NCBI RefSeq assembly: GCF_017377855.1
Contig: NZ_JAFREP010000004.1
Coordinates: forward strand, 186,001-250,000
DNA from: Acanthopleuribacter pedis
Lineage (GTDB): Bacteria > Acidobacteriota > Holophagae > Acanthopleuribacterales > Acanthopleuribacteraceae
Direction: 5' to 3'
DNA: 64,000 nucleotides
The notes beneath the pieces were generated by a model that did not search any database, was not told the DNA's origin, and worked only from the letters and a program-made list of their open reading frames with translations. Position 1 is the stretch's first letter, and every line of letters starts with the position of its first letter. A program made the translations under genes and the position numbers. Shown here in pieces: positions 18,370-28,057 of the stretch.

Positions 18370-21300
18370 TGCTGACACGGCTCATTGAGGCCTGTTTGGC
18401 CCATCGCCCCATTGTTCTGCTGATCACCTTCATTGTGGCCGCCTTCGGGCTGGTCAGCCTCAGCCGCCTGCCCTTCGACGCCTTCCCCGATACCACGCCG
18501 ATCCAGGTCCAGGTCAACACCACCGCGCCCGCGCTGGCGCCGCTGGAAATCGAACGACAAATCACCTTCCCCCTGGAACAGGCCATCGCCGGTTTGCCAG
18601 GTTTGCAGCAGGTGCGCTCGATTTCGAAATTCGGCTATTCGCAAATAACGGTCATTTTCGAGGACGGCATCGACATTTATTTGGCGAGGCAGGTGGTCGG
18701 CGAACGCATCGCCACCGCCGAGATACCACCTGGCATTGATCGACCTACACTGGGGCCGGTGGCGACCGGATTGGGCGAGGTGTTTCAATACCTGATCCGC
18801 TCCGAAACCTTGTCGCCCCAGGAATTGCGCACCTTGCACCATTGGGTGGTGCGCCCCCAAATGGTGCAGGTTCCCGGCGTGGCCGAAATCAATACCTGGG
18901 GTGGTTTTGAGAAGCAATACCACGTCTTGGTGGATCCGCTGCGCCTGGCGAAATACCGGCTGACCCTCGACGATCTCGCCGACTTACTCCAGCGCGCCAA
19001 CCGCAACGCGGGCGGCGGGGTTCTGAACGTTTCGGGCGCGGCCCAATTAATCCAAGGCCGCGGCTTGGTAAGCAGCGTGGCCGATTTGGAAGGCATGGTC
19101 GTGGCGCAGGTTAACGGCACGCCGATTTACCTGCGCGATGTGGCCGACATCGCATTGGGCAGCGAAATCCGTCGCGGCGCGGTCACGGCCGACGGCGAAG
19201 GCGAGGTCGTGCTCGGCCTTGGATTTATGCTCATGGGCGAAAACAGCCGCGAGATCACGTTGCGCCTAAAAGAACGCCTGGCCGAGGTACAAAAAGGGCT
19301 GCCGGATACGGTCACCCTGGAACCGGTTTACCGCCGCACGGATTTGGTCGACCAGGTGCTCGACACCGTCGCCGAAAACCTGTTTGAGGGCGCCTTGCTG
19401 GTGGTGGCGATTCTGTTCGCCATGCTCGGCAACCTGCGCGCCGGCCTGATCGTCGCCCTCGCCATTCCCCTTTCGATGTTGTTCGCCTTCAACGCCATGT
19501 TGCAGGTGGGCATCGCCGGCAGTTTGATGAGCCTGGGTGCGATTGATTTCGGTCTGGTCGTCGATAGTTCGGTGATTATGATCGAAAACGCGGCGCGTCG
19601 GCTGGAAGAAGACCGCGGCCGACGGTCGGTGCTGGAGGTGGTTCGCGACGCGGCCGTCGAAGTTCGCAAACCCACCCTGTTCGGCGAGCTCATCATCGCC
19701 ATCGTTTATCTACCGGTGCTCACACTGGAAGGCGTGGAGGGGAAACTTTTCCGGCCCATGGCCTTAACCGTGATCTTCGCACTGCTCGGTTCGATGATTG
19801 TGTCGGTCACGCTGATGCCGGTACTGGCGAGTTACGCCCTGCAACGGGGCGCGGGCCACACCCGACCGCGTTTCGCATTGTGGTTGGAACGCCGCTACGC
19901 CGCGCTGCTGGGCCGGTTTCTCAAGGTGCGCCGCGTCGTTCTGATTACCACCGCGCTGATCGTGGTGGGCGCGGGTTTTTTGGCCACCCAACTGGGCACC
20001 GCGTTTGTGCCGCGTTTGCGGGAACAAGCGATTGTGATCAACACCGTGCGGATGGCCGGTGTTTCCCTCGAAGAATCGGTGCGTTACGGCACACACATCG
20101 AGAAACTGCTGCTGGCGGCGTTTCCCGACGAAATTGCCCATATTTGGACGCGCACCGGGACCGGCGAAATCACCACCGATCCCATGGGTCTGGAAGTGTC
20201 GGACGTGTTCATCACGCTCACCCCGTGTGACCAATGGCGAAAAGGCGAAACCCAGGACGCGCTGATGGCGGCCATGGAAGGCGCGTTGTACGGTTTGCCG
20301 GGCATGCGCAGCATTTTTACCCAACCCATTGAAATGCGGGTTAATGAAATGGTGGCCGGCGTCCGTGCCGATATCGCGGTCAAACTGTTCGGCGACGATT
20401 TCGAGGTTTTGCGCCGCGAGGGTGACCGCATTCGCGAACGGATGGAAGCCATCCCCGGCGCCGCGGACGTTACCCTGGAACAGCTTACCGGCTGGACCAT
20501 GCTGGTGTTGGAGGTGGACCGCGCCGCGGCCGGTCGCCACGGTGTCCCGGTCGCAGAGATCCTGGCCTACATCGACAGCCTCGGCACACGCCGGGTCGGG
20601 CGTGTCGTCGAGGGGCAACGCACCTTCGACCTGGTACTCAAATGGCAAGATGCGGCGCGCGAATCGGTTGAGACCGTCGGTCGCATTCCCGTGCTCACCG
20701 CGTCGGGGAAACAAATCCCCCTGTCGAACCTGGTGACCATCAAAACCGTGGAGGGTCCCGCCACGGTAAACCGCGAATGGGCCAAGCGACGCATTATGGT
20801 GCAGGCCAATGTGCGCGACCGCGATATCGGTTCCTTTGTGAAGGAGCTGCGGGCCGCCCTGGATCAGGACCTCCAACTGCCGGTGGGTTACACCACCCAA
20901 ATCGGCGGCCAATTCGAAAACATGGAACGGGCGATGCAACGTTTGAGTATGGTGGTTCCGCTTAGTTTCTTGCTGGTGTTTTCGCTGCTGTACCTGACCT
21001 ATGGGCGCATCGGCCACGTGCTGCGCATCTTCACCGGCATTCCGTTTGGTGCGGTGGGCGGCATCGCGGCCTTGTGGCTGACAGATACCCCGTTTTCGGT
21101 ATCGGCCGGTATTGGTTTTATCGCTTTATCCGGTGTGTCGGTGTTGGGCGACATGGTGTTGGTGTCGCGCGTGACCCAGCTCCAAAAACAGGGGCAACCG
21201 CTGCTCACCGCCGTTCGCGAGGCGGCGCGGACGCGCATGGCGCCGGTTCTGATGACCGGTTTGGTGGCCGCCCTGGGTTTTGTGCCGATGGCGATGAACA

Positions 21301-21443
21301 CCGGGGTCGGTGCCGAAATCCAACGCCCGCTGGCGCTGGTGGTGATCGGCGGCATGACCACGGCGACGGTGGCGACCTTGTTCGTGTTGCCGCTGCTCTA
21401 CGCCGAATTCAACCGCCGCGAGGAAACCGCGGCGGCAACCTAA
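18369..21443 (+). CDS. heavy-metal RND efflux pump, CusA/CzcA family
   Basis: 1024 residues; ATG 18369 shares one base with the adaptor's stop (TAATG). N-terminal membrane helix followed by PFDAFPDTTPIQVQV, and the fourth membrane helix carries the heavy-metal-efflux signature AIDFGLVVDSSVIMIENAAR with two Asp residues for proton relay. Twelve membrane helices in two halves with large periplasmic loops are evident. Metal selectivity cannot be read with confidence: the Cys-rich upstream proteins favour Cu(I)/Ag(I)-like or Zn-type thiophilic ions. Inner-membrane proton antiporter of the tripartite system. Confidence 0.93.
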   Translation: MLTRLIEACLAHRPIVLLITFIVAAFGLVSLSRLPFDAFPDTTPIQVQVNTTAPALAPLEIERQITFPLEQAIAGLPGLQQVRSISKFGYSQITVIFEDGIDIYLARQVVGERIATAEIPPGIDRPTLGPVATGLGEVFQYLIRSETLSPQELRTLHHWVVRPQMVQVPGVAEINTWGGFEKQYHVLVDPLRLAKYRLTLDDLADLLQRANRNAGGGVLNVSGAAQLIQGRGLVSSVADLEGMVVAQVNGTPIYLRDVADIALGSEIRRGAVTADGEGEVVLGLGFMLMGENSREITLRLKERLAEVQKGLPDTVTLEPVYRRTDLVDQVLDTVAENLFEGALLVVAILFAMLGNLRAGLIVALAIPLSMLFAFNAMLQVGIAGSLMSLGAIDFGLVVDSSVIMIENAARRLEEDRGRRSVLEVVRDAAVEVRKPTLFGELIIAIVYLPVLTLEGVEGKLFRPMALTVIFALLGSMIVSVTLMPVLASYALQRGAGHTRPRFALWLERRYAALLGRFLKVRRVVLITTALIVVGAGFLATQLGTAFVPRLREQAIVINTVRMAGVSLEESVRYGTHIEKLLLAAFPDEIAHIWTRTGTGEITTDPMGLEVSDVFITLTPCDQWRKGETQDALMAAMEGALYGLPGMRSIFTQPIEMRVNEMVAGVRADIAVKLFGDDFEVLRREGDRIRERMEAIPGAADVTLEQLTGWTMLVLEVDRAAAGRHGVPVAEILAYIDSLGTRRVGRVVEGQRTFDLVLKWQDAARESVETVGRIPVLTASGKQIPLSNLVTIKTVEGPATVNREWAKRRIMVQANVRDRDIGSFVKELRAALDQDLQLPVGYTTQIGGQFENMERAMQRLSMVVPLSFLLVFSLLYLTYGRIGHVLRIFTGIPFGAVGGIAALWLTDTPFSVSAGIGFIALSGVSVLGDMVLVSRVTQLQKQGQPLLTAVREAARTRMAPVLMTGLVAALGFVPMAMNTGVGAEIQRPLALVVIGGMTTATVATLFVLPLLYAEFNRREETAAAT

Positions 21444-21482
21444 AAAAACAGGCCGGAACCGCCTAACGGGGTTTCGGCCTGC
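21442..21482 (-). terminator. intrinsic terminator for the SUKH-like gene
   Basis: Stem CAGGCCGGAACC/GGTTTCGGCCTG (one mismatch); read on the minus strand it is followed by seven T residues. It begins at the stop of the pump gene and could also stop plus-strand transcription weakly. Confidence 0.8.
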
Positions 21483-21520
21483 CCCGCGTGGTAGTTAGCC
21501 ACGCCGCGTGGCGGACGGAC

Positions 21521-22285
21521 TTAACATTGCGCGATGGTGAGATCGTAGGTGTCGACCAAGCTGTGCATAAAGGCTTCGGTCGCCTTTGCCTCGGCGCCCG
21601 CCAAACGCACAATCAGATGACCGGGTCGCGTTACCTCGCGCTGGAGGGCGACCAAACAATCGTCGCGTTCGTAAAGGTCGAGGTATTCGCTGGTCGCGCC
21701 CATCTCGTGGAAGCCGGCTTTGGCGAAGGTCGCCGCCAAGCGTTCGTGCAAAACGCGGGTTTCATCGGCTGGTAGGATCTGGCGCAGCACCTGGGTCGGT
21801 GTGTTCCAACGCTTCATGTGCAGCTTCGTAAAAGCCTCGAAATAAAGCAGGTCCCGAAAGCCGTAATGGCAAAAATTCTGTTTGCGTGCGTCTTCCAGCG
21901 GTTGGGTGCCCTCTGCTTGGAAAATCATCACATCGTCTTTGCCGACGCGCTCATCCAGGGCCATAAACCAATGCATTTCATCCTGCTTGGGAAATGCCAA
22001 AAGATGGTAGTTGTCGCCAACCGGCCACAAGGTCGGATAAACGCCGTGGTACCAGTTGATGATGTCGGCCGCGTTGAGGTTGAGATCGTGAAAAAGCGAC
22101 GCGCCGACCGAAGTCCCCATGACCCGCAAAAAACTCTCGTAGAGTGGTGGCAGCTCCGCATTTTCGTGAACGCGGTTCAAACGCAAAATATACAAAGCGT
22201 CGCCGGCCAGCTCGTCCTGATAGCCGGGGGCGATTCGGTCGAGGTAAGCCAAAAAATCGTGAATGGGTTGGGTGAGAACCGACAT
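21521..22285 (-). CDS. SUKH/SMI1-KNR4-like protein, probable immunity protein
   Basis: 254 residues from ATG 22285 (AGGAG upstream); longer in-frame starts upstream lack binding sites. The N-terminal part has the SUKH-type pattern: a helix, then LPPLYESFLRVMGTSVG, then strands (YHLLAFPKQDEMHWFMAL, DDVMIFQ, GFRDLLYFEAF). A C-terminal extension looks like a second alpha/beta half. SUKH proteins are the commonest immunity partners of polymorphic toxins. It sits 77 bases downstream of the PAAR-like effector in the same direction, which supports the immunity assignment. Confidence 0.7.
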   Translation of the reverse strand: MSVLTQPIHDFLAYLDRIAPGYQDELAGDALYILRLNRVHENAELPPLYESFLRVMGTSVGASLFHDLNLNAADIINWYHGVYPTLWPVGDNYHLLAFPKQDEMHWFMALDERVGKDDVMIFQAEGTQPLEDARKQNFCHYGFRDLLYFEAFTKLHMKRWNTPTQVLRQILPADETRVLHERLAATFAKAGFHEMGATSEYLDLYERDDCLVALQREVTRPGHLIVRLAGAEAKATEAFMHSLVDTYDLTIAQC

Positions 22286-22361
22286 GGTAATGCTCCTCAT
22301 GGGTTGCTTCAACATTGTACGCGACTTGGAAACCTTGGCGTCGCGGGGATTGGCGTAAGAC

Positions 22362-23795
22362 CTACTTGCACTTGTGTTTGTCGCTGTCACACAACATCGG
22401 TGGTAATTCGCGTTTACAGGTATCACAGGAGGGTACCGTATCGCCGTGGCTAAAAGTGCGATCCTCACTTTTCAAGCTACCGTTGGGCTGGTGTTCCAAA
22501 CGCGATTGTTCCACCTTGTACTTGTCGGATTGGAAGGGAGCAAACCATTTCTCACTGACCGTACCAACCGCGTGTCCCGCTTTGAGACAGGCTTGAATCA
22601 GTTTCGGCGCGGCACAGTTGCCGCGGGTCGGTGAAGCGGGCGCCGGGTCTTTGGCCATGTCCTTGTACTTTGCGCTCATATCCTTGCGGATTTGGTCTTT
22701 CTCTTCTTGGCTTTGCGCCATCTGCAGACGTGGGCTGGTCGCCTCGGAATACGTAGCGTCATTGCTCCCCAAAGCCTCGGGGCCGACGACGATAAACCCT
22801 TCTTTTTCGGCAACTTCTTTAAAACCGGGTGTGACAAAAGCACCTGACATCGATGCCCATTTCTTGGGTTTCTCCTCACATTTACACACCAACACGCCCA
22901 CCATAAACCCGTTTGGAAAATCCTTGTACACGCGTTTTCCATTTTCGTTTAGCTCTTTGGCTTCCGCCATCTTCGCTTTCTGATCTTTTTTCATCTTGTC
23001 GAGTTCGGCTTGGTTAGGGTTGTTTTTTTGCAGGTCGGTTTTGATCTTGTTGATTCGTAGGTATTCCGCTTTATCTTCCTTTGAGGCGGATTTAAAAAAC
23101 GCGGCGATGTCTTTGCCCACGAACCCCTTGAGGTTGTCATGTGCTGTTTGAATCGCCTGGTCATGGGCCTCACTGAGCTCGTCCATCTTCTTACCGATGG
23201 CCGCTGCTTCTATAGAAAGGTCACTGATTCTTTTGTCTACTGCTTCGGCTTGTTCCTCCAATTTTTTCAAAAGCTTGCTGCAATCCGCGGCCGCGGACAC
23301 GGTTTCGTGCGTACGGTGTGTCAAAGGATCTTTGCCACAAACGTCACACGGAGTGTCGTCGCCGTAAGCGGTCGCCGTGACCACCGCCGGATTGCCCATC
23401 TGCGTCCAGGCCGTGTTGTAGGTGTTGCCGTTGTGCATGGTGATGTCCATGAAGCGCACCACCCCTTTGCCCTCGGCTTTCACATTCATGCTCGAGGTGC
23501 CCCAGGCCATTTTGCCTTTGAACTTACCCGAAACAATGCCGCCCAAGGTGCCCGGCTCATCGCCGGTACTGGTCGACAGTTTCGATTTGGAGATGGCAAT
23601 CGAATTGCCGGCGATGCGCACCTTTTTGGTGCCTTTGGTTAAGTTGCGATCAAAGGCCACGTTGATATAGGGAATAGGGATCGGTCCGCCCGGCGTCGGT
23701 GTTTTGCACACATCCGGGACCGCGCTCACGTTGGTGAGGCTGTCGCCTTTGTGGACGACAGATCGTGAATTGGCGTAAACATTTCCTTTTGACAT
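22362..23795 (-). CDS. PAAR-like (DUF4150) polymorphic toxin with Cys-containing, possibly deaminase-fold, tip
   Basis: 477 residues from ATG 23795 (GGATGGA upstream). Residues 1-125 match the PAAR-like DUF4150 domain (VYANSRSVVHKGDSLTNVS, CKTPTPGGPIPIPY), which caps the T6SS spike. Then come a CDVCGKDPLTHRTHE motif, a Lys/Glu-rich probable coiled coil (about 165-300) and a C-terminal tip (about 391-477) with GNCAAPKLIQACLKAGHA and SCDTCKRELPPMLC. That GNCA...CxxC arrangement resembles zinc-dependent deaminase-fold toxin tips, but the usual catalytic Glu after Cys-Ala is Ala here, so activity is uncertain. Followed by the SUKH-like gene. No T6SS core gene lies in the window. Confidence 0.75.
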   Translation of the reverse strand: MSKGNVYANSRSVVHKGDSLTNVSAVPDVCKTPTPGGPIPIPYINVAFDRNLTKGTKKVRIAGNSIAISKSKLSTSTGDEPGTLGGIVSGKFKGKMAWGTSSMNVKAEGKGVVRFMDITMHNGNTYNTAWTQMGNPAVVTATAYGDDTPCDVCGKDPLTHRTHETVSAAADCSKLLKKLEEQAEAVDKRISDLSIEAAAIGKKMDELSEAHDQAIQTAHDNLKGFVGKDIAAFFKSASKEDKAEYLRINKIKTDLQKNNPNQAELDKMKKDQKAKMAEAKELNENGKRVYKDFPNGFMVGVLVCKCEEKPKKWASMSGAFVTPGFKEVAEKEGFIVVGPEALGSNDATYSEATSPRLQMAQSQEEKDQIRKDMSAKYKDMAKDPAPASPTRGNCAAPKLIQACLKAGHAVGTVSEKWFAPFQSDKYKVEQSRLEHQPNGSLKSEDRTFSHGDTVPSCDTCKRELPPMLCDSDKHKCK

Positions 23796-24080
23796 AATTC
23801 CATCCATAAGAAGCGGCCGATTGCCACTTCGTGGTTCAGGGGATAAAGGTCCCTGCCTGTTTCACGGCAGATGTGAAACGGACGCAAGACACTGATAACC
23901 CTTGCGGGTCGTGTAGGGACCGATGCGGTAAGTTGGGGAGGACCGCGATCGGTTGGGGGTGGCTCGGTGGGCAGACGCGAACCTTTGAGATAACCGGCGC
24001 ATGCCGTTGGGAGAGGTGAAGGGAGGTACCTCGGCTTTATGCGCCGCGACGGTACCGCGAGAATCCCTTGACGAAGCTTT

Positions 24081-25583
24081 TTACTGCAATTGCTGTTCCA
24101 GCCATTGTTTTAGCCAGGTGACGAAGGGTTGTTGTTGGCGAATCCACCAATCCGGCTCAAAAAGCAGGCCTGGCGACGGTTGTTGCAAGAAGGCGAGTTC
24201 CCACAGGGCCCGGCGTCGCGAATCGAAGGGACTTGTTGGATCGACGATTTCATCGATCAGCGGCGCGATCCCGTAGGCTTTGCCGCGGCGATAGCGGCGT
24301 CCCGGCTGGAAAGAAGATCCATTTTGTTCCAGCCAAACCCGCCAGCGGCTTGCATCGGTATCGATGCCGCGGCGGTGGAAACCATCGTTCGCGTCGAAAG
24401 CCGCGTCGTCGTGGTCCGCGCGGGCAAGCGAACTCTCTATCTCGGCATCCTCCGCGTCGTCCCAAGGCGAATCCGCGTCTTCGTCTTCCTCTGGTTCTTC
24501 TTCCTCTTCGTCCTCCGCTTCATCCTCGTCCTGCCAAGCCAGGTCGGTGGGATCCGGTGGGAAGAGGTCGCGGTTGAGGGCGACCACGTGGTTGTCCGGT
24601 ACCGCGATCCAGCGTTCGTTGAACAGCGGCGCGCCGGTTAGGATGTACAGGGCGTCGGCCGCGGCTTCAGCCGTTGCCGCGGATGAGGCTAAGGCCGCGA
24701 TCAATTTGGGAATCACGGCCGCGTCACCGTGGATGCCCAGGAGCAGATAGTGGAGGTTCGCGTCTTCACCTTGTTGGCCCTGTTGCTGGAGCAGCGGCAA
24801 ATCAGCGGGATCACCGGCCATCGCCATAAGCGCCCATTCCAGTTGCGACAAGGTTTCGCCCGCCTTCACACGGGTGCGCGCCGCGTGGATGGGTCCCTTG
24901 CCGCCGAGCAAGAATTGCGCGAGGGCGAAAAGGTCGGCGCTATGGGTGTCGCCTCGATCAAACGCGTGGCGCTGACCGCGTTCCGCGAATTCCAGCACCC
25001 CGGTGAGGCCCATCTTGGCCGCGGCCAGCGTGGCTTCCGCCTGAACGCCCACCACCTTGTCGGCGAGCAGGCGTTGCAGCAGGTCGCGGTTTTGTAAACG
25101 GCGGTACCCAATCAGCCGTGCGCAATGGCGGCGAACCGAGGGATGGGGAGAGGTCGCTTTTTGTTCGAGCAGGGCGGCCACCGCGTCGGCGTCGCCTACC
25201 TCCAGACCGCGGAACCAATGGGCGATCAGGAAATCCGCCTCCTGGTCCTCCTCCAGTTCATCGTGATCCGCGTGGGCCGCCAGCATCGCCAAGCCCTCGC
25301 GGCGATGGGCCAGGATAAAGACACCCGCGCGGGCGCTGTCTTCAACCACCCCTTCCGCCGCCTCTTCAGCTATGGCGAGGCCGCGTTCACCGTGGCCCAG
25401 CAGCACTTCTAACTTGGGCCAAAGCCGTTCTTCAAAAGTGTCCACCTCGGGCCAATCCAAATCGCCGTCGCGGAAAAGGGCGTCGCGGTGTTCCAGCAAC
25501 CACTCGATTTCCTCGAAGTGATCGCTGAGCAAGTCATCGTAAAAATCAGCAGCGCCGGCGTGCGCGTGCAAAGGGGTCATCAT
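24081..25583 (-). CDS. TIGR02270-like HEAT-repeat protein, T6SS-associated
   Basis: 500 residues from the tandem ATG at 25583 (GAGG upstream); earlier in-frame starts lack one. Helical repeats run from about residue 90 to 330 (SVRRHCARLIGYRR, GVQAEATLAAAKMGLTG). A very acidic linker of Asp/Glu follows (about 360-400). The C-terminal block has GRRYRRGKAYG, RRRALWELAF and QPFVTWLKQWLEQQ. The layout matches the TIGR02270 family found in T6SS accessory clusters. Function unknown; probably a cytoplasmic scaffold or effector-loading factor. The acidic linker makes it longer than usual members, as far as I recall. Confidence 0.7.
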   Translation of the reverse strand: MMTPLHAHAGAADFYDDLLSDHFEEIEWLLEHRDALFRDGDLDWPEVDTFEERLWPKLEVLLGHGERGLAIAEEAAEGVVEDSARAGVFILAHRREGLAMLAAHADHDELEEDQEADFLIAHWFRGLEVGDADAVAALLEQKATSPHPSVRRHCARLIGYRRLQNRDLLQRLLADKVVGVQAEATLAAAKMGLTGVLEFAERGQRHAFDRGDTHSADLFALAQFLLGGKGPIHAARTRVKAGETLSQLEWALMAMAGDPADLPLLQQQGQQGEDANLHYLLLGIHGDAAVIPKLIAALASSAATAEAAADALYILTGAPLFNERWIAVPDNHVVALNRDLFPPDPTDLAWQDEDEAEDEEEEEPEEDEDADSPWDDAEDAEIESSLARADHDDAAFDANDGFHRRGIDTDASRWRVWLEQNGSSFQPGRRYRRGKAYGIAPLIDEIVDPTSPFDSRRRALWELAFLQQPSPGLLFEPDWWIRQQQPFVTWLKQWLEQQLQ

Positions 25584-25994
25584 CAAAGCCTCATTCTTGA
25601 AAAACAAGGCCCGCGAGAAGAGCCTGTATTTGGCATAGCGAAAAAAAGACGAGAAATTGGACACGCGAAAAAACACTTGTTTTAGGATTGTGATTCTTGG
25701 TACAAAATGCAGTGCTTTGGGTCATAAAGGACCCGAAACCGGCTTTAATATTACCTTCTCGGCTGGACCTTGATTGGTTCTGCGCTTCAACCAAATGCCA
25801 AAAATGGCTGTAAGTTATTTTATTCAATAAAGTTAGGCGCGTTATAGCAGCCTTGCCGACAAAGCTTCTCCCTCTAGTTCTTGAATCTCGCCAAATAATG
25901 CGACATCGAGTTCCGTAAAAATGGATTTTCGCGTCACTCTGCCCGAGATGCGAAAGCGATCTGCTATGCGTTTCATCGATGAATGAGAGGCTTT
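25584..25994. other. divergent promoter region
   Basis: About 410 bases between divergently read TIGR02270-like and DUF2169 genes, noticeably AT-richer than both. It must hold both promoters; I cannot fix a -10/-35 pair. No repeat of either family and no supported ORF. Confidence 0.5.
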
Positions 25995-27026
25995 ATGACC
26001 GAATCTTTGAACCTGACCCCTTTCCTAGACCGCTGGTTTATGACGGCCGACCAAGACGGCGAGCCCTGGCTCACCGCGGTTTTGTCCGCGACCTTTGATT
26101 TTCCCCGGGCCGCCGGCGAAGCGCCGACGCCCTCCCCAAATCCGTGGCCCATTTTGGAACACGAGCAATACACCGGTGAACCCGGCTGGAGCAGCTTGTA
26201 CCGCGACGGCCAGGCTCTGCCCGGCCGGCCCGGCACCGATATCGCCCTGTACGGCGTCGCGCGCACGCCCGGCGCCCAACCGCTGGCTTTTCTGGACACC
26301 CGTCTGCTGGTCGGCTCCGTGGCGCAGCGGGTCCGTGTCTTCGGGAAACGCACCTGGGTGAACGGCTTTTGGGGTTTCCGGCCCAGCGAACCCGAACCCT
26401 TTTGTGACCAACCCCTCGATTATTCCCATGCGTTTGGGGGAATCTGCGCTGCCGGCGAGAACGGCAACGCGCCTTTTGATGCCCGCAATCCCATTGGCAT
26501 GGGTTTCTATTCCGGTAAGGGCCATGCGATCAATCAGCCGCTCCCCCTGCTGGAAGACCCAGATCAACCGATCACCTCGATTCAGGACCGTCCCCAACCG
26601 GCGGGTTACGGTCTGATCGCCCGGTCTTGGCAACCACGCGTGGCTTACGCGGGCACCTATGATGCGCGCTGGCAACGGGAACGGGCGCCGTTGTGGCCGA
26701 AAGACTTCGACACCCGTTTTCTCCACGCCGCCCATCCCAACCTGTGTTCGCCCCATCCGCTGCGCGGTGACGAGTCCGTGTACTTAGAAGGTTTCTCCCA
26801 CGAAGGCCCAAGCCAGTTCGATTTGCCAGGATGCGTGCCACGTTGTAGTGTGAATTTTGGGGAGAAGCGGGAATCACAGAATATGGCGCTGGACGGTTTG
26901 ATCTTTGACACCGAAACCCGACAGTTCCAAATGGTGTGGCGCGCTTCTTTTTCCTTACGAGAGCGTGCCTACCAAATGCAACGCATTCAATACCGCCTGC
27001 GCGAACCATGGGAGACCGCCGCATGA
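25995..27026 (+). CDS. DUF2169 protein, T6SS accessory
   Basis: 343 residues from ATG 25995 (GAGAGG upstream). It shows the DUF2169 pattern: an N-terminal PFLDRWFMTADQDGEPWLT region, a beta-rich middle with VRVFGKRTWVNGFWG, then DYSHAFGGI, NPIGMGFY, and RFLHAAHPNLCSPHPLRGDE. DUF2169 proteins occur in T6SS loci and have been linked to handling of spike-loaded effectors. The next gene overlaps by ATGA, so the two form an operon. Confidence 0.85.
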   Translation: MTESLNLTPFLDRWFMTADQDGEPWLTAVLSATFDFPRAAGEAPTPSPNPWPILEHEQYTGEPGWSSLYRDGQALPGRPGTDIALYGVARTPGAQPLAFLDTRLLVGSVAQRVRVFGKRTWVNGFWGFRPSEPEPFCDQPLDYSHAFGGICAAGENGNAPFDARNPIGMGFYSGKGHAINQPLPLLEDPDQPITSIQDRPQPAGYGLIARSWQPRVAYAGTYDARWQRERAPLWPKDFDTRFLHAAHPNLCSPHPLRGDESVYLEGFSHEGPSQFDLPGCVPRCSVNFGEKRESQNMALDGLIFDTETRQFQMVWRASFSLRERAYQMQRIQYRLREPWETAA

Positions 27027-28057
27027 CCGAGCATTTAGGTTTTCCTCTGCTTGCCGGCGGCTTGTGTTCCGCCGCCGGATTGGAACGCCGCTTGACCTGC
27101 CTGCAGCTCCAGGCCGAAAGTGATGTGTTCGACAGTTATTCGTTCTGGGCCGAGTACCCGGAGGATGACGACTTCTCGTTCCCCTTCGCCGGCGTGCGTT
27201 TGTTCGAACGCGCCACCGTGCGCGCCACCCGCTTGGCGCACCTTTTGGTCAGCGCCTTGGACGAAACCCTTGCCTCGGTTGCGCCCGGCTTCGCGGAAAA
27301 TCCGCCGACGGTCTTGGTGGCCGTGCCGCGTAATCTCAAAACCGCGGAACAGGAGCTGCTCGGCCAGGTTTTTGCCGAAACCGCGGCGCGCCACAACCTG
27401 AACCTACCGTCCCCGCGCTGGGTGTTTGGCGGTCGTGAGGCGGCCGGTGAAGCATTGGTCCAAGCACTGCCCCTGCTGCGCGGTGGTGCGCCCGTGATCG
27501 TGGCCGCGGTCGACAGCTTGTGCGATCCCGACGAACTGACCAGGCTGCAAAAAGCAAAACGCCTGTTGGAGAAAGGTTCGGAAGGTGTGATTCCGGGCGA
27601 AGCCGCCGGTTGTGTGCTGCTCGGTCCCGCGGAGCCGACCCATACCGGCACACGGCTTCTCGCCGCCGCCGCGCGGGCCGACGACGGTTCCGCAACCGTC
27701 CTGAGCCAACGAAACAACCTCACCGCGGCTTTTGCCGATGAACGGATTCAGGCGCTCGCCCCGCGGTGCGCCGGCCGTGCCTATGTGGCGAGCACCGGCG
27801 AGGGATTTTTGGCGCAAGACATCAACCATGCCTACCTGCGCCATCCCGAATGGTGGCCGGAACCCCTGGATGTCTTTGAATCGGCCTCGGTTCTGGGTGA
27901 TACCGGCACCGCCGGTACTTTGATCCAAATGTTATTCGCCGATTTCCAAATGCAGCGAACCCAGGGTCAAGGGACGCGGCAGCGCGCCCTGGTGGTGGCC
28001 GCCGGCGACAGCGACGCGGGTGCTGTTGTAATGCTTGAACAGGGTGCCGTTTCATGA
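27023..28057 (+). CDS. thiolase-fold (beta-ketoacyl-synthase-like) protein, T6SS accessory
   Basis: 344 residues; ATG 27023 overlaps the DUF2169 stop by four bases (ATGA). It shows the later half of the thiolase fold: VIVAAVDSLCDPDEL, then GVIPGEAAGCVLLGP, and C-terminal LGDTGTAGTLIQM. These correspond to the GVDS and PGEGAA motifs of beta-ketoacyl synthases. The classical active-site Cys-His-His set is not clearly present, so it may be non-catalytic. Such genes recur next to DUF2169 in T6SS accessory clusters; the role there is unknown. Confidence 0.75.
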   Translation: MTEHLGFPLLAGGLCSAAGLERRLTCLQLQAESDVFDSYSFWAEYPEDDDFSFPFAGVRLFERATVRATRLAHLLVSALDETLASVAPGFAENPPTVLVAVPRNLKTAEQELLGQVFAETAARHNLNLPSPRWVFGGREAAGEALVQALPLLRGGAPVIVAAVDSLCDPDELTRLQKAKRLLEKGSEGVIPGEAAGCVLLGPAEPTHTGTRLLAAAARADDGSATVLSQRNNLTAAFADERIQALAPRCAGRAYVASTGEGFLAQDINHAYLRHPEWWPEPLDVFESASVLGDTGTAGTLIQMLFADFQMQRTQGQGTRQRALVVAAGDSDAGAVVMLEQGAVS

